From positions 1 to 22,557 of the forward strand of contig CALYTX010000003.1 in the NCBI GenBank assembly GCA_945487985.1: a DNA stretch of 22,557 nt, read 5' to 3'. This stretch comes from an uncultured Verrucomicrobiota bacterium. GTDB taxonomy: Bacteria > Verrucomicrobiota > Kiritimatiellia > RFP12 > UBA1067. The notes under the pieces were generated by a model. The model did no database searches and had not been told where the DNA came from. It worked only from the letters and a program-made list of their open reading frames with translations. This document shows, piece by piece, positions 9,000-16,574 of the stretch. Numbering within the stretch: position 1 is the first letter of the stretch; the number at the start of each line of letters is the position of its first letter. Both the position numbers and the translations under genes were made by a program.

Positions 9000-9026
9000 A
9001 AGCGGAAACCTCGCATCGTTCCGCTT
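9000..9026 (-). promoter_or_regulatory. Leader hairpin before the reactivation-domain gene
   Basis: AAGCGGAA (9000-9007) and TTCCGCTT (9019-9026) form an 8-bp perfect stem with an 11-base loop, ending 7 bases upstream of the minus-strand start codon. The only ribosome-site-like GAGG is inside the loop/stem region. It could hide the site in the transcript. On the plus strand it is followed by TTT and would resemble a weak terminator, but no plus-strand gene precedes it. Confidence 0.4.
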
Positions 9027-9093
9027 TTTATCCTCTATTTGCTCTTCGATTGGTTCAAACATGCCATTCACGGGCGATAAACCCGCAAAACGA

Positions 9094-9126
9094 GGTAATA
9101 TTACCCGATTTTTCATGCAAAAGCAA
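9094..9126 (-). promoter_or_regulatory. Perfect 12-bp palindrome over a candidate met-unit promoter
   Basis: GGTAATATTACC at 9094-9105 is a perfect palindrome in the divergent spacer. On the minus strand TTGCTT (9121-9126) and TAATAT (9098-9103, inside the palindrome) are 17 bases apart and could be a weak promoter for the reactivation-domain/metH unit. A dimeric repressor bound at the palindrome would block it. No regulator is identifiable from the sequence. Confidence 0.4.
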
Positions 9127-9138
9127 TAGCGTTTTTGC

Positions 9139-9144
9139 TATAAT
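9139..9144 (+). promoter_or_regulatory. TATAAT -10 box immediately before ftsH
   Basis: A perfect TATAAT ends 7 bases before the ftsH ATG at 9152. Transcription from it would start at or next to the ATG, giving a leaderless mRNA. The -35 region (around 9115-9121, ATGCAAA) matches consensus poorly. No Shine-Dalgarno sequence precedes the ATG, which fits a leaderless message. Confidence 0.45.
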
Positions 9145-9151
9145 TTTCAAC

Positions 9152-11038
9152 ATGGAGAAAAAATCCTCGAATCCAGCCAAATCATGGCTCATCATCGGAG
9201 CTATTGCATTGACGTTCCTGTTGCTCTACAGGGCAAACCCCAACGCACCTTTGATAAAAGATCTTACCCGCCTCGAATTCTGCCGCGCATTGGATGAAAA
9301 GCGCATCGTCGAGCCGATTGTGCGGTTCACCGACCGCGACGACGGCCTGACGTTCTTGACCGGCGAAATCCTCGAGCCCAAAACGGCTGACGCTGCATCC
9401 GAGCAGAGCAAGTCGAAATACCGGGTCTTACTCGTGCCCGGCGAAAACGAACAGTTCATGCAAGACCTCTTCAAACGCGGCGTTGAGGTCAAAGTCGAGG
9501 AGAAACGCTCGGCGATGTCCCCCTTTATGACCCAGCTGATCTTCTTCCTCGGGTTCGTGGCGCTATTCTACTTCTTCTTTGCGCGTCGAATGGGAGGCGG
9601 CGACGGAATGTTCGGGTTCGGCAAATCGCGCGCACGCCTTTTGAACAGCAAGGAAGATAAAAAGAAGGTAACCTTTGGCGACGTAGCGGGCATCGACGAG
9701 GCAAAAGAGGAAGTGCAGGAAATCGTCGAGTTTCTTCGCACGCCCGACAATTTCCGCAAGCTCGGCGGACGCATCCCCAAGGGGATTCTGCTCGTCGGCC
9801 CGCCCGGCACGGGCAAAACTCTGCTCGCCCGGGCCATCGCCGGCGAGGCGCAAGTTCCATTCTTCGCCATTTCCGGCAGCGATTTCGAGGAGATGTTCGT
9901 CGGCGTCGGCGCCAGCCGCATGCGCGATATGTTCGCGGAAGCCAAGAAAAAAGCCCCTTGCATCGTGTTCATCGACGAAATCGATTCCATTGGCATGAAG
10001 CGGACCGGCGCGGGGGCGATTGGCGGCAACCACGCCTATGAGCAGACGCTCAATACCATGCTGGTGGAAATGGACGGCTTCGACGCCAACGAAGGGGTGA
10101 TCGTCATCGCCGCCACCAATCGTCCCGACACACTCGACTCGGCATTGTTGCGTCCGGGACGCTTCGACCGTCAAGTGAATGTCGAACTGCCAACGCTCAA
10201 GGGCCGCGAACAGATTCTCGCCCTTCACGGCGCGAAAATCAAATTCGCCCCCGACGCCGACCTCAAACGCGTGGCGCGCGGCACGCCAGGATTCTCGGGT
10301 GCGGATCTGGCGAATCTGCTCAACGAGGCGGCACTGCTGGCGGTGCGCAAGCATCTTGACGCGGTCGATATGGCCACGCTCGACGAAGCGCGCGACAAAG
10401 TCCTCTGGGGGCGCGAGCGCAAGAGCGCGGGCTATTCGCAGAAAGACCGCGAGACAACGGCTTGGCACGAGGCGGGGCACGCGCTGCTGCAGGTGCTGCT
10501 GCCCAACGCCGACCCGTTGCACAAGGTGACAATCATCCCGCGCGGGCGCGCACTGGGCGCGACGATGGCGCTGCCGGAAAAAGACGTGCTCAACCGCAGC
10601 CGAGAGTATTTTCTCGACTCGATCGTGCTTTGTTGCGGCGGACGCATCGCGGAGAAACTTTTCACCGGCGACATTTCCACGGGTGCGGCACAGGATATCC
10701 GCCAGGCCACGGAAATAGCTCGCAGCATGGTCTGCCGCTACGGCATGAGCGAAAAGTTCGGCTTCCAGAGTTTCAGCGAACAAAACGCCTTCTCGGCGGC
10801 CGAGTTGCCGCCGGCCTACAGCGAAGCAACCTCGCAGGCGATCGATACGGAAGTATCCGAAATGATTCGCGCGGCCTACGCCAAGGCCGAGCGGCTGATT
10901 GCCGAAAACCGCTGCCAGCTTGAACGGCTCGCCAAGGCGTTGCTGGAAAAAGAAACGATGGACGGACGCGAGGTCGAAGCATTAGTCAAAGGCGATGGCG
11001 AACAGCTTCCGCCGAGTGAGGAGACGCCTCAGCAATGA
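9152..11038 (+). CDS. ftsH: ATP-dependent zinc metalloprotease FtsH
   Basis: FtsH is a membrane-bound AAA+ protease that extracts and degrades misassembled membrane proteins and some regulators. The 628-residue protein has two spans (about 11-27 and 126-145) around a periplasmic domain, Walker A GPPGTGKT (216-223), the pore loop MFVGVGASR (248-256), Walker B IVFIDEID (271-278), the second region of homology with ALLRPGRFDR (331-340), and the zinc site HEAGH (439-443) with a likely third ligand D515. Length and order are typical. The start was set at MEKKSSNPAK because the next residues form the first membrane span; the open frame continues upstream only as a shadow of the opposite-strand gene. 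The ATG lacks a ribosome site. It heads an envelope operon and overlaps cdaA by ATGA. Confidence 0.97.
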   Translation: MEKKSSNPAKSWLIIGAIALTFLLLYRANPNAPLIKDLTRLEFCRALDEKRIVEPIVRFTDRDDGLTFLTGEILEPKTADAASEQSKSKYRVLLVPGENEQFMQDLFKRGVEVKVEEKRSAMSPFMTQLIFFLGFVALFYFFFARRMGGGDGMFGFGKSRARLLNSKEDKKKVTFGDVAGIDEAKEEVQEIVEFLRTPDNFRKLGGRIPKGILLVGPPGTGKTLLARAIAGEAQVPFFAISGSDFEEMFVGVGASRMRDMFAEAKKKAPCIVFIDEIDSIGMKRTGAGAIGGNHAYEQTLNTMLVEMDGFDANEGVIVIAATNRPDTLDSALLRPGRFDRQVNVELPTLKGREQILALHGAKIKFAPDADLKRVARGTPGFSGADLANLLNEAALLAVRKHLDAVDMATLDEARDKVLWGRERKSAGYSQKDRETTAWHEAGHALLQVLLPNADPLHKVTIIPRGRALGATMALPEKDVLNRSREYFLDSIVLCCGGRIAEKLFTGDISTGAAQDIRQATEIARSMVCRYGMSEKFGFQSFSEQNAFSAAELPPAYSEATSQAIDTEVSEMIRAAYAKAERLIAENRCQLERLAKALLEKETMDGREVEALVKGDGEQLPPSEETPQQ

Positions 11039-11886
11039 GCATCCTGCAAGATATATGGCAGGCGATTTCGTTTTCGGCGATCTTCCAAGTTGCCGTGCTT
11101 TTCTTCGTCATCTACGCTATCTTGCGCGGAGCCAAAGGTTCGCGTTTCGGGCAAGCGCTGGCCGGGGCGGGAATTCTCGCGGCGATGCTCATCGCCTTTT
11201 CTTACTTCTTCCATTTCGAGGTGCTGACGCGAATCGTCCAGTTTCTGCTCGTCTACATCGCCGTTTCCACGGTCGTCATCTTCCAGCCCGAAATCCGGCG
11301 CATGCTGATGGCCGTGGGCGCATTTGGATTCTTCGAACGTCCCAAGCACTTGACCGACGGCTCGGCGACGCCAGAATATGTCGTCGAAACGCTCATGGCA
11401 CTCGCCCGCGAGCGTATGGGCGCGCTGATCGCCTTCGAGCGCGGCATTTCCCTGCGCAGCTACGAGCGCAGCGGCATTCAGACCGACGCGCTTTTCACGC
11501 GCGAGCTGGTGCGCAGCATCTTCACCCCGCCCCTGCCTTTGCACGACGGCGGAATGGTTATGCGTGACGGGCGAATCTCCTCGGCGCACTGCGTCTTTCC
11601 GGTCTCGAACAATCCCGACCTTATCGAACACGGCATGCGCCATCGCGCAGCCGTGGGCCTTTCGGAAGAAACGGATGCGCTGGTGGTAGTGGTTTCCGAA
11701 GAGACGGGAGCCGTCTCCGTGGCGCACAACGGCAAAATCACCCGCTACGAAGGTGATAGCATCGAAGGTCCGTTGTTGCGCTGGGTGGCCAACGCTATGC
11801 CGCAAAACCGCCGGCAGGGGATGATAGAAACAATGGGCAAACCGCTGAAAAAGCTGCTGGCAAAAATATCGAAGGGAGAAGCGTGA
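11035..11886 (+). CDS. cdaA: Diadenylate cyclase CdaA (c-di-AMP synthase)
   Basis: CdaA condenses two ATP molecules to cyclic di-AMP, a second messenger for wall and potassium/osmotic homeostasis. The 283 residues contain about three N-terminal membrane spans (roughly 13-30, 40-58, 68-84) and a DAC catalytic domain (about 110-255) with LHDGGMVM (169-176), the GMRHRAAVGLSEETDA segment (RHR 202-204) and a VVVSEETG strand. The classical DGA motif reads DGG here (171-173); the aspartate is kept. It overlaps ftsH by ATGA, with GAGGAG about 11 bases upstream, and runs into a short membrane protein resembling the anchor of its usual partner CdaR. Low-GC Gram-positive bacteria carry cdaA-cdaR-glmM; glmM is not in this window. 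Confidence 0.95.
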   Translation: MSILQDIWQAISFSAIFQVAVLFFVIYAILRGAKGSRFGQALAGAGILAAMLIAFSYFFHFEVLTRIVQFLLVYIAVSTVVIFQPEIRRMLMAVGAFGFFERPKHLTDGSATPEYVVETLMALARERMGALIAFERGISLRSYERSGIQTDALFTRELVRSIFTPPLPLHDGGMVMRDGRISSAHCVFPVSNNPDLIEHGMRHRAAVGLSEETDALVVVVSEETGAVSVAHNGKITRYEGDSIEGPLLRWVANAMPQNRRQGMIETMGKPLKKLLAKISKGEA

Positions 11887-12092
11887 TGAAGGCAGACGAC
11901 GGCCGGCGCGGCATAGTCCACCGCCTGGGCAGGCTTTTCACCCACAACTTCTGGCTGAAGCTCGTGGCACTACTGCTGGCGCTCATCATCTACCACACGA
12001 TGAAACCGTCTTCAAGGCACGCTTGGGACAGCCGCTCTTTCCGCGTGCCTATGGTTCAAGACGCCCCGCAAGACACGCAAAGAGGAAAATAG
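11886..12092 (+). CDS. Small CdaR/YbbR-like membrane anchor protein
   Basis: This 68-residue protein has a basic N-terminus, then HNFWLKLVALLLALIIYHTM (about 25-44), one membrane helix of the style that opens CdaR/YbbR proteins, and a short polar tail. The YbbR repeats that normally make up the outer part are missing. CdaR binds and tunes CdaA, and this gene is in the cdaR position: the cdaA stop and this start share TGATG. I chose the ATG at 11886 because GGAG (11875-11878) lies 7 bases upstream; an adjacent GTG at 11883 is possible. It is either a minimal regulator of CdaA or a decayed remnant. The CdaR link rests on position and one helix. Confidence 0.6.
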   Translation: MKADDGRRGIVHRLGRLFTHNFWLKLVALLLALIIYHTMKPSSRHAWDSRSFRVPMVQDAPQDTQRGK

Positions 12093-12102
12093 AAGATTGA
12101 CC

Positions 12103-14643
12103 ATGGCAGAACCGCAACAGACAGGCGAAGGCCGCGACGCGAACGGGAGCGGCGGAAAGGGAGTCTCCAGCTGGGTGGTAATTCCCGCGGCGCTTTTCTC
12201 GCTAATCGCGCTCATGACCTACAACTGGCGTTCGCCGGCCACGGGGCTGGCTTCCCCGCCGTCGCCGACCAGCAACTGGTTCGGAATTCTCGGCGACAAC
12301 TTCGCCTATTACGGCTACTTTCTTTTCGGGCTAGCGATTTGGGGTGTGCCGGCGGTTCTGCTGCTGAAAGGCGTCCTCGCGCTCACCGGCAGACACGCGA
12401 AAAGCGCGCGACGCTGGCCATGGATGGCGATTCAGTTAGTCTGCTTATCCTGTCTCGTGCAAATGCTGCAAGATCACGCGCCCGGCATCAAGGCGCTGAC
12501 CGACGCCAACCACCTCAACCTCCATCAGGCCGGCGGAGTCGCCGGGTATCTGATAATGGAAAAATTCCTGACCGCACTGCTTTCCGATTTCGGCGCGTCC
12601 ATAATCGTCTGTACCGTGCTGGCCGCAGCAATCGCGGCCAGCATCGGCATGGAGAACATCATTGCCTTCTTCAAGGCCGTTTGCCGCTGGGTGGCAGGCA
12701 ATCGCGGCAACGACGCGGACGCGGCGCAGACAGATGAAGATTTCGCTGCGCGCCGTGCAGCCTACGAGGCGGCCTTGCGCGCAAAGGAGGAAGTGCGCGC
12801 GCAAGCCCAGGCCGACAAAGAACGCGCCCGCCAGGAAAAGGAGGCGGCCAAGGAACGCAAGCGCCTGGAAAAGGAAGCCGCCAAAGAGCGGCTGCGGCAG
12901 CAGAAGGAAGCCCCTATGGTCTCGTCAGTGCCCGCCCCCGCCCCCGTCGCGGCGTCCGTCGCGGCGAACGCTGGCGAAGAGACTTTGTCAGCGGAGAAAT
13001 CCGCCAAGGGTCCCTATATTCTCCCTGGCGTCGATTTGCTAAGTCCGCTCAAGAAATCGACGGCCGACCACAGCGACGTCGGGGCAACGAGCCAGCGGCT
13101 GATCGACACACTGAAGATATTCGGTGTGGACGCAACGCTCGCCTACACTATCGAGGGGCCGGTAGTGACTAAATACGCCATCACGCTGGCGCCTGGAATG
13201 CTGTATAGCTCGGTGACTAAATTGCACAACAACCTCAAGGGCGCGCTGCACGCCATGTCGCTGCGCATCGAAACGCCCATTCCCGGCGAAGAGAACATCG
13301 GCATAGAGGTCCCGAACCGCAAGCCTGCGGGAATCACCTTCCGCGAGATTTTCGAATCCGACGCGTGGCGTCGAACCGATGCGGAACTGCCGCTGTTGTT
13401 CGGCATGCGCGCGGACGGACGCGAACTAGTCGCCGATCTGGCCACCATGCCCCACATGCTCGTGGCCGGCGCTACCGGACAGGGCAAATCGGTTTGCCTG
13501 AACTCGCTCATCTGCGGACTGTTGATGTCCAGAACGCCTGAACAGCTCAAGATGATAATGGTCGATCCCAAATGCGTCGAATTCACGCCCTACTCCAACA
13601 TTCCGCATTTACTCGTTCCTGTAATCACCGACAATCGCAAAGTCGTCTACTCGCTTCATTGGGCGGTCGCGGAAATGGAAAAACGGCTGAAGATGTTCGC
13701 CCGCGCGAAAGTTCGCAATATCTACGACTTCAACCACCGCCCGAACCTCACCCAGACCGATATGTTCGGCGACGACACGCAAGTCAGCGATGACATGCCC
13801 AAAACCTTGCCCTACATCGTTATTATTATCGACGAGGCCGCCGATCTTATCGGCCAATGCGGCAAAGAGGTCAATCCCGACATTCAGCGCATCACCCAGA
13901 AGGCGCGCGCGGCCGGCATCCACCTCATACTGGCTACGCAGCGCCCGGACGCGAAGATCATTACCGGCTCGATTAAGGCCAATATTCCCGGACGCGTCGC
14001 GTTCAAAACCTCCTCCGCCGTCGACTCGCGCACGATTCTCGATGATACTGGCGCGGAAAACCTCATCGGCCGCGGCGATATGCTCTTTCGCGGCAAGGAC
14101 AACCAGCTTGTGCGCGCGCAGGGTGCATGGATAAGCGATTCGGAAATCCAGAACATAACCTCCTTCATTGAACAACATTGCGATGTGGAATTCGACGAGA
14201 AATTCGCCACCAAGCTCGGTCGCGTGAAAGAAGCTTCGATTGAAGATCCCTTCGCATCCAACGAAGACGACCCCGACAACCAGCCCGAAGCGGGAGCCGC
14301 CGTCGAGACAACCCGCGAGATGGTCAAGGCCAGCGAAGATGCCGACCTTTACAAGCGCGCAATCGAATGCATTATCAACACCAACCGCGCCTCCGTCTCG
14401 CACTTCCAGCGCAAACTCGGCATTGGCTACAACCACGCGGCCAAACTCTGCGACCGACTTGAAGACGCTGGCATCATCGCGCCGCATAGCGGTGCGGGTC
14501 CGCGAACGATTCTGATGAGTCAGGACCAGCTGCTCGCAATCTTCAATGGCGGCGACCCTGCCGACGCCATCTTGGAAGACACGCCAAACGCCCAATCTGG
14601 CGACGGAGAAACCTCCGCCGCCGAAACGGAGGAACTATCATGA
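12103..14643 (+). CDS. ftsK: DNA translocase FtsK/SpoIIIE
   Basis: FtsK is a septum-anchored motor that pumps chromosomal DNA during division. This 846-residue form has about four N-terminal membrane spans (within roughly 22-190), a charged Lys/Glu/Arg/Ala helix (about 214-270, with AAKER-type repeats), then the motor. Walker A is GATGQGKS (about 456-463), Walker B IVIIIDEAADL (about 572-582), and a gamma winged-helix DNA-reading domain lies at about 745-805 (RKLGIGYNHAAKLCDRLE). The linker is shorter than in the 1300-residue E. coli protein, as in many bacteria. I prefer the ATG at 12103 (AGAAG 7 bases upstream); an in-frame TTG at 12097 would add two residues. It starts 10 bases after the small anchor gene and overlaps the next gene by ATGA. 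Confidence 0.95.
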   Translation: MAEPQQTGEGRDANGSGGKGVSSWVVIPAALFSLIALMTYNWRSPATGLASPPSPTSNWFGILGDNFAYYGYFLFGLAIWGVPAVLLLKGVLALTGRHAKSARRWPWMAIQLVCLSCLVQMLQDHAPGIKALTDANHLNLHQAGGVAGYLIMEKFLTALLSDFGASIIVCTVLAAAIAASIGMENIIAFFKAVCRWVAGNRGNDADAAQTDEDFAARRAAYEAALRAKEEVRAQAQADKERARQEKEAAKERKRLEKEAAKERLRQQKEAPMVSSVPAPAPVAASVAANAGEETLSAEKSAKGPYILPGVDLLSPLKKSTADHSDVGATSQRLIDTLKIFGVDATLAYTIEGPVVTKYAITLAPGMLYSSVTKLHNNLKGALHAMSLRIETPIPGEENIGIEVPNRKPAGITFREIFESDAWRRTDAELPLLFGMRADGRELVADLATMPHMLVAGATGQGKSVCLNSLICGLLMSRTPEQLKMIMVDPKCVEFTPYSNIPHLLVPVITDNRKVVYSLHWAVAEMEKRLKMFARAKVRNIYDFNHRPNLTQTDMFGDDTQVSDDMPKTLPYIVIIIDEAADLIGQCGKEVNPDIQRITQKARAAGIHLILATQRPDAKIITGSIKANIPGRVAFKTSSAVDSRTILDDTGAENLIGRGDMLFRGKDNQLVRAQGAWISDSEIQNITSFIEQHCDVEFDEKFATKLGRVKEASIEDPFASNEDDPDNQPEAGAAVETTREMVKASEDADLYKRAIECIINTNRASVSHFQRKLGIGYNHAAKLCDRLEDAGIIAPHSGAGPRTILMSQDQLLAIFNGGDPADAILEDTPNAQSGDGETSAAETEELS

Positions 14644-15497
14644 TTGATTTCGGTTGCTCGCTCAAACGCGCCCGCGAGGCGAAGGGAATGTCGATTAAAG
14701 ACCTCGCCCAGGCCACCCACATCATGGCGCAGACGCTTGAGGATATCGAAAACGAGAATTTCTCGCGCATCAGCGCACCCATCTACGGGCGCGGCTTCAT
14801 CAAGCTCTACTGCGAAGCGGTCGGGCTTGAACCCAAGCCGTTCGTCGACGAGTTCATGGATATCTACAACGGCAACCGCCCAGCCGTCATTCGCATGCGA
14901 GCGGGCGCAGAGCGTCACGCTACAGACGCTCCGCCGCCTGCGCCCGACGCCACGGGCGCATCACCAGCGGCGGACGAACCCGCCACGGCCAAAGAGACCG
15001 CCGCCTGCGCGACGATAGCGGCGACTGCGCCCCAAGTCGAACCAGCGCCTAAGATTGAACCAATTACTGCAACCGAGCCACCATCGGCAGAACCATCCCT
15101 TTTCGAGTTCCGCAACCGCCAGCCTGCCGCCGATTCCGCCGTGAACTTCGCAACGGAGAAACCAGCCAAAGCGGCGACGGCTCAGCCCGACCCGCGCGGT
15201 CCGTCGCGCTATGCAGCCCCGCTGCCGATCGATGACGATAACGGAGCCAATCAGTTCAAGCTCGAGATTCCGCCCGCCTTCTGGCGAATCCTCGTCGTAA
15301 TCGGCGGTGCGCTCGCACTGCTCTGGCTGGCATTCGCCGGCGTGCGCGCCCTCTACCGCGTCTCAATGAAAGCGCCGGACGGCGAAAAGACTGGTGCAGT
15401 GGTTTCGCCGGCCGAAAATCCCGCAGCGCAGACTGCAAAACCAAAGCCCGCCGCCCCGCGCACGCCGCGAGCGATTGAGCCGCTTTACATTGACTGA
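14640..15497 (+). CDS. RodZ-like helix-turn-helix membrane protein
   Basis: The 285 residues begin with a Cro/RodZ-type helix-turn-helix (about 5-75: LKRAREAKGMSIKDLAQATH, then IYGRGFIKLYCEAVGLEP), followed by a long Ala/Pro-rich low-complexity linker (about 85-205), one membrane span (about 215-236) and a 49-residue Pro/Ala-rich tail. RodZ links the MreB cytoskeleton to the wall machinery through its cytoplasmic HTH. The outer beta domain (DUF4115) of E. coli RodZ is not visible, so this is a short version. The start overlaps the ftsK stop as ATGA, placing it in the division/envelope operon. It could instead be a membrane-bound HTH protein of another function. Confidence 0.8.
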   Translation: MIDFGCSLKRAREAKGMSIKDLAQATHIMAQTLEDIENENFSRISAPIYGRGFIKLYCEAVGLEPKPFVDEFMDIYNGNRPAVIRMRAGAERHATDAPPPAPDATGASPAADEPATAKETAACATIAATAPQVEPAPKIEPITATEPPSAEPSLFEFRNRQPAADSAVNFATEKPAKAATAQPDPRGPSRYAAPLPIDDDNGANQFKLEIPPAFWRILVVIGGALALLWLAFAGVRALYRVSMKAPDGEKTGAVVSPAENPAAQTAKPKPAAPRTPRAIEPLYID

Positions 15498-15512
15498 TTT
15501 TGGGGGTATAAT
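15484..15512 (+). promoter_or_regulatory. Strong sigma-70-like promoter for nagB
   Basis: TTTACA (15484-15489) and a perfect TATAAT (15507-15512) are spaced by 17 bases, matching the housekeeping consensus at 11 of 12 positions. The -35 box lies inside the last codons of the rodZ-like gene and the spacer spans its stop codon. The nagB unit is therefore likely to be transcribed on its own, with a leader of about 40 bases. Confidence 0.75.
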
Positions 15513-15558
15513 CTATCTGTTTTTATTGGGCAAAACCAAACCACGGGGGAAATCAAAA

Positions 15559-16344
15559 ATGGAAGTTGTCATCTGCAAGACGAAGGAGCAAGCCGCGAAG
15601 CTCGCCGCAGACATCATTACCGCGGCGGTCGAAAAGAATCCGAAACTCGTTCTCGGGCTGGCCACGGGATCCACGCCAGTCAAAATGTACGATGAAATGG
15701 CTAAGGCCGCCAAGAAGCGCAAGATTAGCTATCGCGCGGTAAGAAGCTGGAATCTTGACGAATATGTGGGGCTGCCGGGAACTCACAACCAGAGCTACCG
15801 CTATTTCATGAACGAAAATCTTTTCAAGAAGATCGACATCCAGCTCAAGAACACGCACGTTCTCAATGGAATGGCGAAGGATCCGGAAAAGGAATGCAAG
15901 GCCTACGAGGCGGCAATCAAGAAGGCCGGCGGCATCGACATCCAGGTTCTCGGCATCGGTTCGGATGGACACATCGCCTTCAACGAACCCGGCACTTCGC
16001 TGAAAAGCCGCACTGGCGTTGTGTACCTAACGCCTTCAACGATCAAAGACAACGCCCGCCTCTTCTTCGGCGGCGACATGACGCAGGTTCCGACCAAGGC
16101 GCTTTCAATGGGCGTAGGAACGATCTGCGAAGCAAAGAAGATAATCCTGCTCGCCTTCGGCGAGAACAAGCAGAACGCAATCAAAGGTTGCGTTGAAGGT
16201 CCCGTAAGCCAATTTTGCACGGCCTCGGCGCTGCAAGAGCACAATGATGCGTGGATCTTCTGCGACGAAGCAGCAGCGAAAAAACTCAAACTCCGCAAAT
16301 ACTATGCGTGGCGCAGCGCCACCAAACTGGGAATTGCCTTATGA
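15559..16344 (+). CDS. nagB: Glucosamine-6-phosphate deaminase
   Basis: NagB converts glucosamine-6-phosphate to fructose-6-phosphate and ammonia, moving amino sugars into glycolysis. The 261 residues match the family length. Seen motifs are GLATGSTP (33-40), NLDEYVGL with D67, and GIGSDGHIAFNEPG with D136, H138 and E143, the residues expected around the catalytic site. The start was placed at MEVVICKTKE because GGGGGA (15545-15550) lies 8 bases upstream and the family begins there. It has a strong promoter and a richer AAG/AAC codon pattern than its neighbours, suggesting good expression. The stop overlaps the next gene by ATGA. A nagA or transporter is not present nearby. Confidence 0.96.
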   Translation: MEVVICKTKEQAAKLAADIITAAVEKNPKLVLGLATGSTPVKMYDEMAKAAKKRKISYRAVRSWNLDEYVGLPGTHNQSYRYFMNENLFKKIDIQLKNTHVLNGMAKDPEKECKAYEAAIKKAGGIDIQVLGIGSDGHIAFNEPGTSLKSRTGVVYLTPSTIKDNARLFFGGDMTQVPTKALSMGVGTICEAKKIILLAFGENKQNAIKGCVEGPVSQFCTASALQEHNDAWIFCDEAAAKKLKLRKYYAWRSATKLGIAL

Positions 16345-16574
16345 ACGACGATGGATTTACCAGTTTCCTCTGCCCTTCGTGCAATACGGAAATCGAAGCT
16401 TCGCTAGATATGATTGGCTCCGATACGGAGTGTCCCGCTTGCGGTGGCAAAATCACCGTGCCCGACTCCTCCAAGGACGACGGCGTAGTCAGGCACGGCG
16501 CTGGCGATGATTCCTGTAGCCGAACCCAAGCGATGAAAAGCCGCACCATCCGCATCGAACTGGGCGATTTATGA
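16341..16574 (+). CDS. Small zinc-ribbon protein
   Basis: This 77-residue protein has two CxxC knuckles, CPSC (11-14) and CPAC (31-34), in the arrangement of a compact zinc ribbon (FLCPSCNTEIEA then CPACGGKITVPD). The remaining 40 residues are polar and without recognisable domain. The start codon overlaps the nagB stop (ATGA) and its stop overlaps the nuclease start (ATGA), so all three are coupled. Zinc ribbons of this type can bind nucleic acid or protein, but nothing here decides which. The function is unknown. Confidence 0.75.
   Translation: MNDDGFTSFLCPSCNTEIEASLDMIGSDTECPACGGKITVPDSSKDDGVVRHGAGDDSCSRTQAMKSRTIRIELGDL

Noticed and set aside
8342..9151. Upstream in-frame extension of ftsH
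   Set aside because: It is antisense to the reactivation-domain gene, has no FtsH-like sequence, and the typical membrane start is at 9152.
8993..9151. Cobalamin or SAM riboswitch before the methionine unit
   Set aside because: The spacer is only 159 bases, shows no B12 box and no SAM-type stem pattern; only a palindrome and a simple hairpin are seen.
9563..10783. 406-residue minus-strand frame opposite ftsH
   Set aside because: Shadow of the ftsH codons; no homologous motif.
12760..12915. Repeat in the ftsK Lys/Glu/Arg region as a tandem DNA repeat
   Set aside because: It is a short imperfect protein-level repeat (AAKER type) in a charged helix, common in FtsK linkers.
13460..13495. FtsK Walker A GATGQGKS as a novelty
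   Set aside because: Gln in place of Ser in this loop also occurs in other bacterial FtsK lineages, as I recall, and the lysine and serine are intact.
13609..14595. 328-residue minus-strand frame opposite ftsK
   Set aside because: Shadow of the conserved motor domain; no motif or ribosome site.
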